Assembly: GCA_034008185.1 (NCBI GenBank)
Contig: CM067095.1
Location: forward strand, 2,712,610 to 2,776,609
Length of the DNA: 64,000 nucleotides
Source: Gorsachius magnificus
Lineage: Eukaryota > Chordata > Aves > Pelecaniformes > Ardeidae
Direction of reading: 5' to 3'
The position numbers were made by a program, and so were the translations under genes. This document shows positions 25,801 through 36,815 of this stretch, piece after piece. Position 1 is the first letter of the stretch, and every line of letters starts with the position of its first letter. The notes beneath the pieces were generated by a model, which ran no database searches, was not told the origin of the DNA, and was given only the letters and a program-made list of their open reading frames with translations.

Positions 25801-28800
25801 TTCAAGAGGGTTTTGGTTTTTTTAATCTCAGCCTTCAGGGAGGCCCCATTGCGTGTTCAAATATAATCTCGTAAAGTTTCTTAAAACTGTAGAAGTACAC
25901 ACGTACAACCAGGTACAACACACCTGCCAGCTTCTGAAAGGCAGAGCCTACCGCGTGCCGATGAAAACAAGCCGAGGCAGATGGTGTAATTTCTTTCTTT
26001 GAAAATTAAAGTGCACGTGGAAAACCCCAAGCCATGGCCAGACAATATGTTCAAAGGAGCCACTTTGTCTCAGTGCATACAGAACATTTGCTGCAGGCAG
26101 TGTATTGCATCACACGCCACACAACAAGAGCAATGCCTGTAATTCCTCCTTTTCCTCCTTGACTGCTCAGTTTTTTGGTCTCATTAAATTTTTACCTACC
26201 AGTCTTTTTACTTTCTTTCTTACGATAACCCTCTTATGTTTCTAACGTTAAGAAAATCTGTCATTCCAAATGTAATATTTTTATTTTCAGCCATTCCTTC
26301 CCTGTTCCACTCCAGTCAGTTCCCACCACTTAATCCTTCTCGCTCCCCACTCCTTTAGTCTGTTCTGGGCACAATCCCCACCCCTACGCTCTAGGCAGTC
26401 CACTTTTTCTAGGTCGTTATCCTCAGCTTTGGTTGTAAGCAAGTATGAAAAGCATCCCTTTATTATACGATATATAAGAACCTACACTTCAAAACCACAA
26501 TTATATCTTTAAAATTAGCTTGAGTCACACCCCAAGACTCTAGATTGTTCTCCATCTCAGAGGGAGATCTGAAAACAGCAGTGACAGTGTTCGGCCAGCT
26601 AACACGCTGTATTGCCCTGATACTAAAATATACTCCCTAATGATATCAATTCTGTAATTACGGTATTCAGATTTAAATAGTTCTTTTTAAAACATAAAAT
26701 TATCTCCTTTTTCCTGTCTGTTGCCGTGCTTCTGCTCTTGCAGCACAGTAATTACCTCTGTTCAAGCCTATAGCAAGTGGCATAAATTTATTTCAATCGG
26801 CTGCTCAGTCTGATTATCTGCCACTGATACCAGGAAAATGTTATTAAAACCAGACTTTCTTAAAATATATTAAAAACAGAGGCTGGCAGTATGACTTAAA
26901 AATCTCCCTATGTTCCCCTCTCTTAAAAATCTCATTCAGCCATAAAATGCATTCTCCGTTTAGGTTGCAATAGTTATTATTCCCTACTCCACCTGTTTTA
27001 AAGTCCCAATATTGTTTCATATTTTGAATTTCCTTACCAGTGTCTTCCTCGGTGTAACTCTTGAAACAAACCTTCATTGGAGTAACTGATAAGGTTACTT
27101 CTTCTTGGCTGCTCGGAAAGTGGATCATTATATCAGCCAGCAGCCTATAAAATTTCATTCGACATTAAAATAATTCTGCCTGCCACAAATTACTAGCTAG
27201 CATTTGTTACTCACATTAGAAAATAAATTGTTACTTGGCCATACTGTTGGAAAAACTGCCACTGAAATGCGCACCCCTGAAGCGTGCTGTGTCTTTCTAA
27301 TTGATTTGTAGAGCAGTAAGTCCACAAGAAATCTAAAAATACAGCTAGTAATTACGAAAGCAAATTTGTTTATATTTAATGCCTGCGTATGCTGCCAAAT
27401 CAGTCTTACATATATTGCTGCTGCCTTTCTAGATGTAAATATCACCATTTTGAGCAAACCTCAGTGTCCTATACTCTACAGCTTGCAGTTTTAAAAGTTC
27501 CGTAATCTTTTTATAAACACAATACATAGTATCTGTATCTTTCCACACCTTTAGTGCTTTAATGGTTGATTGTTGTGACAGCTTCTATGCACAGGAAACG
27601 CTTCTAATAGAAATGCTGTCAGGAAAAGCACAGTCTAACTCTTCCTTGCCTTTGCTTGCAATAACAAAGCCAAATCTTGGATTCTTCCAGGGGCTGCTTT
27701 TCAAAGCAGAACTTTACCTCGTTGCATTAAAAAAAAAAATGTACTTTTGCCACTGGATTCTTTGCCTATAAAATGAAAGCACTACTTTATTGGTCAGAGG
27801 TGGAAGCTGCTCAAAGGTGGGAATTCAAATTACACACTTCTCGAGGTTTGACTGCGTAGGATTAATGGCAGAATGATCCAAATTTCTTAAGCTGTATTGT
27901 GAAAAATCAAGCACTAGGATACAGGATTTAGGAATTTGCCATTTTTGACTGTGCCCTAATCAGATTTTCATTATGTTAATGGCTACGAGAGCAGTATTGC
28001 CTCTGGTGTGATTTTTTTTTTTTTTTTTTTAGAAAGGATATTTTTGTATTCATTACCTGGAGTGGACTTTAAGTATGTTTGGACACATGTGCTTGGCAAA
28101 AACAGCCTGCAATGGCTCACATTCTTGAGACATCAGATTATATGTCTTTACAACACCTAGGTACAAAGGATATGAACAAAACTCAGTGTTGGTCTGGAAT
28201 TTTAAATGTTTTTTTCAGTATTATTTATTCTTTTAGGAAATCTCAATAGAGAAAGCAACCGAGTGACTTGACTTCAGCTATGTGGAAGTAACTCGCCCAC
28301 AAATAGAAAGCTGAATTAACCTGCCACCTAAGACTTCCTTCATCCTATTTGTTATGCCCCTCCAGCACCTGAGCTTTTTAAGAATCCACAAGAATTATGT
28401 GAACAGCAACAAGCATAACAAATGCAGGGGAAAAAAAGCCTTCAATGTTTGACTGGTATAATAATATAAATGGGGGTGGAATACAAGAAGCAAACCCTAC
28501 AGATCTCTGTGTAGTTCTAGGTAAGCATGAGCTAAGCAAGCCTAACTGTCTTGAGACCTAATTCAATATATTATCTCATTATTAGTAATACAAGCTAGAT
28601 TTTTACTAATATAAACCACTGCCTATTACACAGCACAGCTCAGCAAGCTATGTCGACAGATGATGGTTCTTCACCAATTCTGCAAAGACTAATGCTGATG
28701 AATATACCCAGTGTTCTGCTGGACCGGGGATGTCAGACCTGTTACCGTGTTGAAGAACTGGAAGTATTAGAACTGGAAAACCCCAGTAAATCCTCTGTTT

Positions 28801-31800
28801 CAAACACCTGCCAAACCAGGACTTCCCTCCCTTTCCATAACGTCTGTTACTCCAGTCTAGTTCTAAATTGTAAGCAGTAGGCTGACAATAAGTAGCATGC
28901 ATTAACTACTGAACTGAAGAATGTTCATCTGATAAAAGCTGTTATACCTTCACTTTTGCAAGGTGATGCCCATGATAAATACAAATTATGATGTGAAGAG
29001 GCTGAAAGTGTTTGGCATAATGTTCCATCAGCAACATTCAGTTAATAATTACACCAAGTACTGCATGGCCCTGCTGTTTTAAACTGCTTCTGTTGCTTTA
29101 TGTGCAACCTACCGTGTTTGCAGAGGAGCCGAAAAGTTATGTGACGATCATTCATATTTGTATAAATGCTGCATTTCTCTACATGCCTTTCCAGCACATT
29201 TACACATCTAAATATGGGAAGAACTGACTATGAAAAAGAAAAAAAAAAAGAAGCAGTGCAGGGGTTACTCACCAAGCAATTTTGCAGTATTATTTCCCTA
29301 GTTTCATACGGTTTATCTCAAGCTCCTGCTTTTATGGCTTCCTCAAACTGTTTTGTAAGCAGACACTGAGGCAGCCGATACCGATCGTTGCCACCCTCAC
29401 CCACTATTCCAATACGTGGCCAGCAGATCTGTTTGCTAAACAACCGGTCAAAGCTCTCCTGCCTGTTACTGGTTTTGAAGGCTAAGGGAGAAACGCTCCA
29501 GAGGCAGAAATGTGGTATTCCTTCACCCCAGGATTAAGCTGGTTCAGACTTCGGGAACCACGGGGCACAGCTCAGGAGGCACAACTTCTAAACGTAATTA
29601 AATACCAATGCTCTCTTTTGCAGAAGCGCTCAGAAGCGCTTGAGTTTAGAGCCACCTACACGCCTCTATGAGCTTCCGCCTGTAATTTCATTTGGAAATC
29701 GGGCTAATGTGCTGCTTATGAAGTTGTGCATAACAATCCATTAAAATGTACCTTAATTATCAATTTACATGGGAGGGATAACTGTTTCTCCTTCTGACGT
29801 GGTTGAGACACAGCTGTCCAGCAGTAATGTTGAAAAAACATAGATGAGAAGAAGACATACGCATATGCTGACCTTGAAGAGTTCACCGACCTTAAGGCAA
29901 GCTGAAAATATATGTAAAGTAATTTCTTCACTCAAAATATTGCATATCAAACCTTTAACAAAAAAGCCATCTCTGTGCCTCAGCACTATACCTAAGCCAC
30001 AAAACCTTTACAACTGTACATCTCAAAGTAAGTATAGATGCATTCTGCATACAATCATGCTCAAACTTATCACCTTCATTCTTACTGGTCAGATGCCACT
30101 GGCGTAATGCAGGCATAGGAATCCAACCTGTGGACACTTAGTGTGAAATTACACTTCTGTGTACTGTGTGAACTGAAGTGTGAGTTACCCAAGCACTTAA
30201 AGCTCAGCTTGCGTTTGAGGCATTTGAAGGACTGGAGTTTATTCTAAAACAATCTTCCTCTACCCCCATCCACACAACATGTACAAATGAGCAAAGACGC
30301 TACTAGCACCTCAAAAATTCTTCAGGCATAACAAGAAATTATCTCCACTTCTGATCTCCCAGCCTTCCAGCAAGTTAAGGAGAGTTGATCAATTTTAACT
30401 ACGAAACCTCTAGAGAAAACTAATTCTGCTGGAAATGGCATTTGATTAATCAGAGGCATATTAATGGATGCATTCTTCCTGTTGAGTCATACTGGTACAA
30501 ACCCATGTTGTTTAGAGGCAGCTTCTGATGTGGTAAAAAACATAAACCTTTTGACCCGTGACAACAGAAATAACCCCCTTGGTATTAATCCGGACGTCCT
30601 GGACACGATTCAGCCTGGGTAACAAAAAATTGAAGAATACTAGAGGCAGAGTAGGAATGAATCTTCCATGGTGTAATCTGCATAATTACAATTACAGAAA
30701 ATATGGCATTTGTCCATGTTGAAAGTAAAGGAAGCTGAGAGAGAATGTACCTCAGGCTGAAGGGTAGTACCTGTAGGAAAACAACACAATATCCAACTAC
30801 ATAAATATGAGTTTTAAATTACAATAAATCAAATTTACTTACACCTTTTTCTATGGGGTCAAACCAAAATTCATCACTAATACGTGACATGGCATGTATT
30901 GCTCTTCCAAACACTAGCAGGAAACAGTTCAATATGCATTCTAAGTTAAAAAGTTATACAGCGTTTTCTCCAGAATACTTCAAGAGGAAACATTACAAAT
31001 TTCCTACATGTTTCAAAGAACACTGATGACGTGGTAGAAAACATTGCTCTTTACTTTTTAGTTGCACAAACACCCTGATGTTTTCGAAAGCTGCCTCTGA
31101 TGAGGCACGCCTCAAATGTCACCTGTCCCTTTGCAGCAACTGGCGTGGCCTGATGTCACCACGAATTAATTCAATGTAATGGGACAAAACACCACTGGTT
31201 AGAAATTATGTTTTGTAGATGGCAACAAGTTTGAGCAAGTGGTAAGCCACTGGACATTTGTAAAGATGTAACCCTAAAAAACACAGAAGAAACTGGCAGT
31301 GGGTCTCAGAAATTGCCTCTGCCCACCCTGGGACTTGCAGAGCAGCGTTTTGCATGAAACGCCATGCATGGGAGGTTTAGTTGGGCCTCTGGAAGTAGAA
31401 GCACAGGGAGGCGCCCAGCTAAGCAATGGCTACTCCACCTGAAAGTACTACAAATCCAGCCCAGGTGGCCAAGAGCACCAACAGCATCCTGGCTTGTATC
31501 AGGAGTGGTGTGGCCAGCAGGAGCAGGGCAGTGACCATGCCCCTGTCCTGGGCACCGGGGAGGCCACCCCTCGAATGGGGTCAGGGTTGGGCCCCTCACT
31601 CCCAGAAGGACCGGGGGGGCTGGGCTGTCCGAGAAGGGCAGCGGAGCTGGGGAGGGGTCTGGAGCCCCAGGCTGCTGGGGAGCGGCTGGGGGAGCTGGGG
31701 GGGGTTCAGCCTGGAAGGGAGGCGGGGCCCCCCTACAACTGCCTGAGAGGAGGGGGGAGCCGGGGGGGTCGGGCTCTGTTCCCAGGGAACGGGCGATGGG

Positions 31801-32427
31801 ACGAGGGGGAATGGTCTGAAGTTGTGCCAGGGCAGGGTTAGGTTGGCTATTAGGAAAAAATTCTTCACAGAAAGGGCTGTCAGGCACTGTAAGGGGCTGC
31901 CCAGGGAGGTGGTCGAGTCCCCACCCCTGGGGGGATTTAACAGCCGGGCAGACGAGGTGCTGAGGGACATGGGTTAGTGGTGGGATGGCAGGGTTAGGGT
32001 AATGGTTGGACTTGATCTTAAAAGGTCTTTTCCAACCTAAATGATTCTAGGAGTCTCTGCTCTCTAATCCGAACCACTTTCAGAGGCCGCGTGTTGCCTT
32101 TGTCCTCCTGGGGAGGAGGAAGAGGCAGCTCCTCAACTCTGCTGCCACCGCCGTGGGGCTGGCTGCAGCTCCCAGTGCTTCGTGCCCCACTCTGCACCGC
32201 CTGAAAGCCCCCACGGGGAAGCCCCCGGAGGGCAGCGCCAGGGCCCCCAGGGTACCAGCAGGCCAGTCTGGCATCCCCACGGCTGCCGGCCTCGCACCGC
32301 ACTGCCCTGAGGCGGCCCTGCTCCGGGGTGCCTGTTTCTCCCACATACACCCCTCCATCCCAGGCTTGCTGCCTCCCCTGGGACCACAGGTACCTCTGAG
32401 ATGAGCCCCCCCAATAACACACTTCAT
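22669..32427 (-). CDS. RAD9B: RAD9B, Rad9-family 9-1-1 checkpoint clamp subunit (complete)
   Basis: RAD9B is the paralogue of RAD9A. With HUS1 and RAD1 it can form a PCNA-like ring that is loaded at DNA damage and supports ATR signalling. Eleven exons join in frame to 421 codons plus TAA (human about 420): 32394-32427, 30843-30913, 29752-29901, 29113-29227, 28057-28156, 27038-27144, 24974-25080, 24503-24567, 23817-23939, 23139-23400 and 22669-22800. Diagnostic segments in order are [68 protein letters not shown] and [15 protein letters not shown]; residues 1 to about 270 form the clamp domain. The tail is Ala/Gly/Ser-rich and ends with FFGAVS and an acidic ASDAEED stretch. The start is the first ATG of the CpG-rich exon, giving [10 protein letters not shown] in place of human MLKCVMSGSQ. 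VPS29 is head-to-head and PPTC7 tail-to-tail. All phases match and no break was seen. Confidence 0.96.
23139..23400 (-). CDS. RAD9B: RAD9B exon 10, variable tail
   Basis: Acceptor TCTCCAATCCAG, donor GTAAGG; 1 base then 87 codons. Rich in Ser, Lys, Ala and Gly (for example [18 protein letters not shown]), poorly conserved, as expected of the disordered Rad9 tail. Placement rests on splice sites and on phases matching both neighbours. Confidence 0.85.
23817..23939 (-). CDS. RAD9B: RAD9B exon 9
   Basis: Acceptor TTTGTGTTTAG, donor [24 protein letters not shown] ends the clamp domain; then the Gln-rich [11 protein letters not shown] start of the tail. Confidence 0.95.
24503..24567 (-). CDS. RAD9B: RAD9B exon 8
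   Basis: Acceptor CTTCTTTTCAG, donor [24 protein letters not shown] and VSG correspond to human [21 protein letters not shown]. Confidence 0.95.
24974..25080 (-). CDS. RAD9B: RAD9B exon 7
   Basis: Acceptor TTTAAACAG, donor GTAAAG; 2 bases then 35 codons. Contains [17 protein letters not shown] and ends LKELR. Confidence 0.95.
25081..27037 (-). other. RAD9B: RAD9B intron 6
   Basis: About 2 kb with no recognised gene, repeat or strong motif. Open frames here are short and unsupported. Confidence 0.65.
27038..27144 (-). CDS. RAD9B: RAD9B exon 6
   Basis: Acceptor AATTTTATAG, donor [24 protein letters not shown] and [17 protein letters not shown], a strongly conserved Rad9 segment. Confidence 0.96.
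28057..28156 (-). CDS. RAD9B: RAD9B exon 5
   Basis: Acceptor TTTGTACCTAG, donor GTAATG; 2 bases, 32 codons, 2 bases. [18 protein letters not shown] corresponds to human IKRTHNICFQESQPLQVI. Confidence 0.94.
29113..29227 (-). CDS. RAD9B: RAD9B exon 4
   Basis: Acceptor TTTTTCATAG, donor GTAGGT; 38 codons plus 1 base. [18 protein letters not shown], then a diverged stretch ending FRLLCKH and the first base of Gly. Confidence 0.93.
29752..29901 (-). CDS. RAD9B: RAD9B exon 3
   Basis: Acceptor TATTTTCAG, donor GTACAT; exactly 50 codons. [18 protein letters not shown] and [10 protein letters not shown] match the Rad9 N-terminal domain. Confidence 0.96.
30843..30913 (-). CDS. RAD9B: RAD9B exon 2
   Basis: Acceptor TTTCCTGCTAG, donor GTAAGT. 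Encodes [18 protein letters not shown] and PIEKG, a hallmark of the Rad9 family. Confidence 0.95.
30914..32393 (-). other. RAD9B: RAD9B intron 1
   Basis: Occupied mainly by a CR1 fragment inserted antisense to RAD9B (31446-32051). The large open frames on both strands here come from its GC-rich body. The rest shows no gene signal. Confidence 0.75.
31446..32051 (+). repeat. CR1 LINE, 5'-truncated, about 0.6 kb
   Basis: Recognisable avian CR1 sequence from the ORF2 3' region to the tail. In order: GGCCAAGAGCACC, CATCCTGGCTTGTATCAGGA, GTGTGGCCAGCAGGAGCAGG, GGGCCCCTCACT, GGGGAGGTGGTCGAGTCCCC-like CCCAGGGAGGTGGTCGAGTC, GGTTGGACTTGATCTTAAAA and TTCCAACCTAAATGATTCTA. It has small deletions and no intact reading frame. 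The family is long defunct here and only a fossil is present. Confidence 0.92.
32394..32427 (-). CDS. RAD9B: RAD9B exon 1 with start codon
   Basis: ATG then [11 protein letters not shown] and one base before GTACCT. Only 11 codons. The phase fits exon 2 (G|TG gives Val), and the peptide parallels human MLKCVMSGSQVKVFG. Confidence 0.88.
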
Positions 32428-32682
32428 GGCCCGCCTCAGGCTGCGGAGCGCACCCTCGCCCTCTCACGACGCCTGAAGAAAACGCGGCAAACGCCCCCGC
32501 TGCGGGCGAGGGGCGGGGCCGGGCGCTCCTCCAGAGGCCCGGATGTAGCCACGGGGCGGCTGCGGAGAAGCGCGTTTCGGGCTGGTTTGGCCCTGCGGAG
32601 GCGCCGTAGCGGGCGGTTGGTGCCGGCCTGGCTTCCGGGAGGAGCCGCAGCGGCGGTGTGAGGGAGCGCGGCGCCGAGCAGG
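32428..32682. promoter_or_regulatory. Probable bidirectional promoter of RAD9B and VPS29
   Basis: The start codons of the two divergent genes are 255 bp apart in GC- and CpG-rich sequence without a TATA box. CTTCCGG at 32632-32638 is an ETS-type element, common in housekeeping bidirectional promoters. The CpG-rich character continues through VPS29 intron 1 to about 33065. Promoter activity is inferred from arrangement and composition. Confidence 0.75.
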
Positions 32683-32685
32683 ATG
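32683..32685 (+). CDS. VPS29: VPS29 exon 1 (initiator codon only)
   Basis: GAGCAGGATG followed directly by GTGAGC, so the coding part of the first exon is just ATG. Vertebrate VPS29 is known to start this way, and phase 0 fits both the microexon and exon 3. Confidence 0.88.
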
Positions 32686-35600
32686 GTGAGCGGCGGCGCG
32701 CCCCGTCCCCCACCCCCGCGGCCTTCTCCCCGCCGGGGCTCGCCCCGCCGCGCCGGGGGGCCCTAGGCTCGCTTCCTCCGGCCGCGGCCCCGTCGGGCCT
32801 GGGTCAGCGGCGCGGTGGGCGCGGGGCCCCCGCGGTGCGGCGGGCGGGCGGGCCCCGCTGGCAGCCGTGGAGCGGCTGTGCTGGCCGGGCGCTCGGGGAG
32901 CGTTTTCTGTCGGTCGCCGCTCAGAAATCCGCCTGTTGCCGAGCTGAGGTAGCTGGAGGGGCGGGAGGGGAGCGCGGAGAGGAGGTGAAGCCCCGCCGGT
33001 GGGGAGGAGGCCGTAGGAGGCCGTGCGGGGGGGCTGCCGCCGGCGGGAGAGCTGCCGGGGCTGCGCGCAGGAGCCGGTTTTTAATTATTTTTTTTTTTTT
33101 TTAACGCTTCTTTCATAACATCAACAATTCATTAATTATGATTTGCTTATTCATTTGGCTGTATTTTCTTTTCTGTTGCTTTCTTTTGTTTAACATTGAT
33201 CATGTTTCACCCTGTTTTTCATTCCCCCCTGTCTGCAATCAACTTCTTCATTCCACTAAGGCTGGGCACAGAGTAAGTTTACTCCTCTTGGCTGTTGCTA
33301 ACACCGGTGGTAAGGGCTTGTTAATGTTACCAGATGATACGAATGTCAGGTGGTGAATAGGAATTAGGGGCTGCCATTCAAACCACGCTCAAGATCGCAC
33401 CCAAATTCCTAGTTAAAGCCAGATGTTGTAACATTCTTTGCCACTATTTTATGTGGCAGATACCTGTGATTATTAAACGCACTTCGATGCTTTTCATTTG
33501 GTTTTGTTATTGTAGCTTGCCAAGCTTTCCTTTAATCAATAGGAGCTCGAATGTGATTTGGGGGAAAATAGGGGGCCTGACAATTTGTCAGCGAAGGAAA
33601 TGGTTTTCATTGAATGCACAAACTCTGCTGACTTCAGTGGTGTTATGTGTTTGAAGTGGGAGTATAATTTTATTAAACATTAAATACATAACTCTTATTG
33701 CATGTCTGAGTCCCTTAAGGGTCATCAAGAGAATCTTCTCTATTGCCACCTTAGTAATCAAAATCACTTGTTGCTCATTTTTCACTTGCATTCGAGTATA
33801 TCTCTAGGCTGATGTTAGCGAGGATATTTTTCACTGGGAACTCTTGAAAGACCATCAAAAATGTGTGTGGGTTTTTTTTTTTTTTTTTTTCCCTTCTGGG
33901 TTAGTTTCAAATTAGTATCTCATTGATTAAAAACCTCTTATATTGCTTTACCGATACTTTCAACCGTCTGTCCTCCAAAGATGCGTGGCTTTGGTTGTGG
34001 CACCGAGACCTCCTTAATCCAAAAAATACCCAAAACCCAAACAAAAAACCCACCCAAGTTCCCTCCGTGGTTTTTGATGACTGTTAGCATGAAGATAGCT
34101 GCATGGCCTGAAAATTTAAAAAGCAAATATTAAAAAAGGTAAATTTCTCAGCATAGTTACTACTGTTTATGTGTATGTATATATAGATATGGGCTGTGTC
34201 TTTTAGAAACACATTCGATGGCTGTAATTTTTGGAACTGTCTTAGGAACAAAGCATTATGGTTTGAAGATGAATAGCTCCACATGAAAGGAGACAGTTTA
34301 TCAAGTTAACGGGGATGACTGTCTCTAGCTCCAGTGTCTTTCCAGTGTAGTGGCATAACACCCCATGCTTCCTAGAGCTTTTTGTGCCCTTTTTGCATAA
34401 TTAATTAATTATTGCTGTGTTGCTAGCATTAATAATTCCTAATTTGCAAAATTAAAGCTTGTGATATTAAACTATGATCTTACTACATCTGAATCCTTAA
34501 TTTTGAAGCCCCCATTAAATTTGCATTCTCCTTGCATCTGTTGTACTGAAGCTATGAATATACAGAACTGGTAACAGAACCGCTGTGTGCAGTGCCCTGG
34601 GGTTGGGTTTTGTTTTCTTTGGTTTTTGTGGGTTTTTTTTGTTTTTGTTTTTTTTTTTTTTTTAAACTGTTGGTCTTATCTTGTCCTTCAGAGGTTCCAA
34701 CAATGCGGACTCTGAGCAGGTCAGCTATTAACACGTGTTGCAAATTTGCTGCCTTTGTTTTTTTTCCTTAATAAGGAAGAAAACAGAAGTTAGTTAAAGT
34801 AGAAAGAAACTTGGATGAAGAATTTTAAAGGGAAGTGGCCACAGTTTAGCCAGGTCTGAGCTTGAGAACATGTATGAGAGATGTCCTTTTTTTTGATGTT
34901 TAAGGAGAAAAAAAATAAGTGGGATAGTTTGTTAGTTCCCAAATTTGTGTAAAATACATCAAGTAATAGCACGTTTCTGTTGTTATACCTTGCAATGGCT
35001 TTCAGCAAGAAAATAAACACAAAAATTCTGTAGACTGTTGTGTTTGTAAGGCTCCCCCTCTGAATAATGTTTGACGTTGGTAAGGGCCCTTGTTTTCCCT
35101 CAGCATAGCAATATTCCATCACCATTTCATTCTTAATTTTAGTAGCTTTTACATTCAGGGTTGCAAAACTGAAGAAAGCATTGCAATGCCAATGATTCTT
35201 GTCTTAATAAGTATCCGTAACAATCTTTCTTTCCTGTCGTGGCACCTGATAAGTTGGTGTTAGTATTAGGAGACCTTCACATTCCGCATCGATGCAACAG
35301 CCTCCCAGCCAAATTCAAAAAACTGCTGGTTCCAGGAAAGATCCAACACATCCTCTGCACAGGAAACCTCTGCACTAAGGACACTTATGACTACCTCAAG
35401 ACTCTGGCTGGGGATGTTCATGTTGTCAGAGGGGACTTCGATGAGGTAGTGTCCTCTGTTGATAATGATGGGGTTCACGCATCTTTTACATAAAGGCAAC
35501 GTTTGGGTTATTTGTAATTCAAATAAAAGTGAGCGAGCTGAGGTTATGTAGTACTAAGAGCATGAGAAAAGAAAACTGTGCAAAAGAGCTGGGGTTACAA

Positions 35601-36567
35601 TCGATACAATCAATAATGTGAATTGCACAGGAAGTTCTCTTCAGTCATCAGTATGACTGAAAGTAATTTGCGTACTTGGCTATGTCTCCAGGACCTGCTG
35701 TTGTCAGATCTTTGAAGTTCCTTGCATCCTGCCACATTCTCCCCAGTGTTCATAAAAGCAGCTTTGTAGCTGTCCTTTTGTAGCGGTAGGGCCAATTATA
35801 TTGAATATTGCCATAAGCTTTCCCCCTTTTTGGCATTGCATAGAAATTTTTAGATATAAAGCTGTAAATCTAATCTGGTTTTTTAATTTATTTTTTTATT
35901 TTTTTATTAGAACCTGAATTATCCTGAACAGAAAGTTGTAACTGTTGGACAGTTCAAAATCGGGCTGATTCATGGCCACCAGGTTATTCCTTGGGGTGAT
36001 ATGGCCAGCCTGGCACTGCTACAAAGGCAGTTTGATGTGGACATCCTAATTTCAGGACATACACACAAATTTGAGGCATTTGAACATGAAAACAAGTTCT
36101 ATATCAATCCAGGATCAGCTACAGGAGCTTACCATGCCTTAGAAAAGTAAGTGAAGTCTGGAAATACCTGTGAGGCATTTCTTTTTGATAACAAAACTGA
36201 ACTACAAAACTTATTACAAAGTGTTTATATTCTCAGTGTTGGGGAGAGGAAGGGTTGGCGGTACCTGCTAAACCTCCTTGACTGAAACAGAGGAGAATGA
36301 AATCCTTAAAGCTTCAGATTGGATGTGCTGTGCTTACAATGTTCATACCCATTTTTCTTAGACTGATTTCTGTTCACTAGTGGTGAAACATTGCTAAGGC
36401 AATTATATACGTGCAATTAATATGATTTTTTTTTTTCCTCCCTTTCTAGCAACATCATTCCTTCATTTGTGCTGATGGATATCCAGGCTTCTACAGTAGT
36501 TACATATGTCTATCAACTAATTGGAGATGATGTGAAAGTAGAAAGAATTGAGTACAAAAAGTCTTAA
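32683..36567 (+). CDS. VPS29: VPS29, retromer/commander subunit (complete)
   Basis: VPS29 is the metallophosphoesterase-fold subunit of retromer (with VPS35 and VPS26) and of retriever, which retrieve cargo from endosomes. Coding parts are 32683-32685 (ATG alone), an optional 12-nt microexon 33261-33272, 35254-35445, 35911-36146 and 36450-36567. Without the microexon they give 182 residues, the human length, with near identity. Fold and metal-site motifs seen are [43 protein letters not shown] and NPGSATGA. The protein ends ERIEYKKS then TAA (human ends KKP). RAD9B is divergent on the left and KNTC1 convergent on the right. No disruption seen; all introns are GT-AG. Confidence 0.97.
32686..35253 (+). 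other. VPS29: VPS29 first intron region
   Basis: The first ~380 bp are CpG-island-like, a continuation of the promoter. Then come AT-rich sequence with the 12-nt microexon, an A/C-rich tract (34016-34054) and a G/T-rich tract (34606-34662). No other gene signal. Confidence 0.7.
33261..33272 (+). CDS. VPS29: VPS29 12-nt alternative microexon
   Basis: GCTGGGCACAGA encodes AGHR and is flanked by TTCCACTAAG and a strong GTAAGT donor. It reproduces the AGHR insertion of the longer mammalian VPS29 isoform, giving MAGHRLVLVLGD. The length of 12 keeps phase whether it is included or skipped. Confidence 0.85.
35254..35445 (+). CDS. VPS29: VPS29 exon 3
   Basis: Acceptor CACCTGATAAG, donor GTAGTG; 64 codons in phase 0 from [18 protein letters not shown] to VVRGDFDE. 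The family start LVLVLG fixes the splice site, so upstream in-frame codons are not used. Confidence 0.96.
35911..36146 (+). CDS. VPS29: VPS29 exon 4
   Basis: Acceptor TTTTTATTAG, donor [24 protein letters not shown], then [11 protein letters not shown] and [12 protein letters not shown], which carry the metal-site His residues. Confidence 0.96.
36450..36567 (+). CDS. VPS29: VPS29 exon 5, C-terminus
   Basis: Acceptor TCCCTTTCTAG. Completes an Asn codon, then [18 protein letters not shown] and the end EYKKS, TAA. Confidence 0.96.
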
Positions 36568-36791
36568 AAATGTATTTGCTTGTCTGGTATTTTTACCATC
36601 TCATTCTGAACTGCAAGTTACTACAATACTTGATTGCTAGTTTACAGTACTACACTTACTCGCTAACAGCTTAACAATGTAGCTTATTGGTAATAACTTT
36701 CAAACAACATTGTGTTTGCTTTTCTCTGTATGAATTGATTTGTAAAATATTCCATTAAAATAACTGTTTAAATACTGTTCCTTAATGTTGT

Positions 36792-36797
36792 AATAAA
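36792..36797 (+). terminator. VPS29: Candidate poly(A) signal of VPS29
   Basis: AATAAA about 225 bp past the stop codon. A weaker ATTAAA lies 36 bp before it. The 3' UTR would be about 250 bp. Confidence 0.65.
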
Positions 36798-36815
36798 CTC
36801 CACTTCATAGAAAAA

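Noticed and set aside
28949..29004. Possible RAD9B exon reading [16 protein letters not shown]
   Set aside because: It has an acceptor-like CAG and would fit the phase of the next exon. But the segment at 29113-29227, ending LLCKH, fits the Rad9 family far better and already supplies this part of the protein.
31306..31970. Long Pro-rich open frames on both strands (up to 193 codons)
   Set aside because: They fall mostly on the GC-rich CR1 fragment and read across it in the wrong frames, so they are base-composition artefacts.
32018..32713. 231-codon minus-strand open frame across the RAD9B first exon and promoter
   Set aside because: CpG-island composition keeps stop codons rare. The true exon 1 uses another frame and only 11 codons, supported by splice phase and family similarity.
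32658..33104. 148-codon plus-strand open frame after the VPS29 start
   Set aside because: A CpG-rich first-intron artefact. The VPS29 coding part of exon 1 is only the ATG before GTGAGC.
35239..35253. Upstream extension of VPS29 exon 3 (adding APDK before LVLVLG)
   Set aside because: These codons sit in the acceptor region (TTTCTTTCCTG...AAG). The family start at LVLVLGD and the phase-0 splice to ATG or AGHR show that they are intronic.
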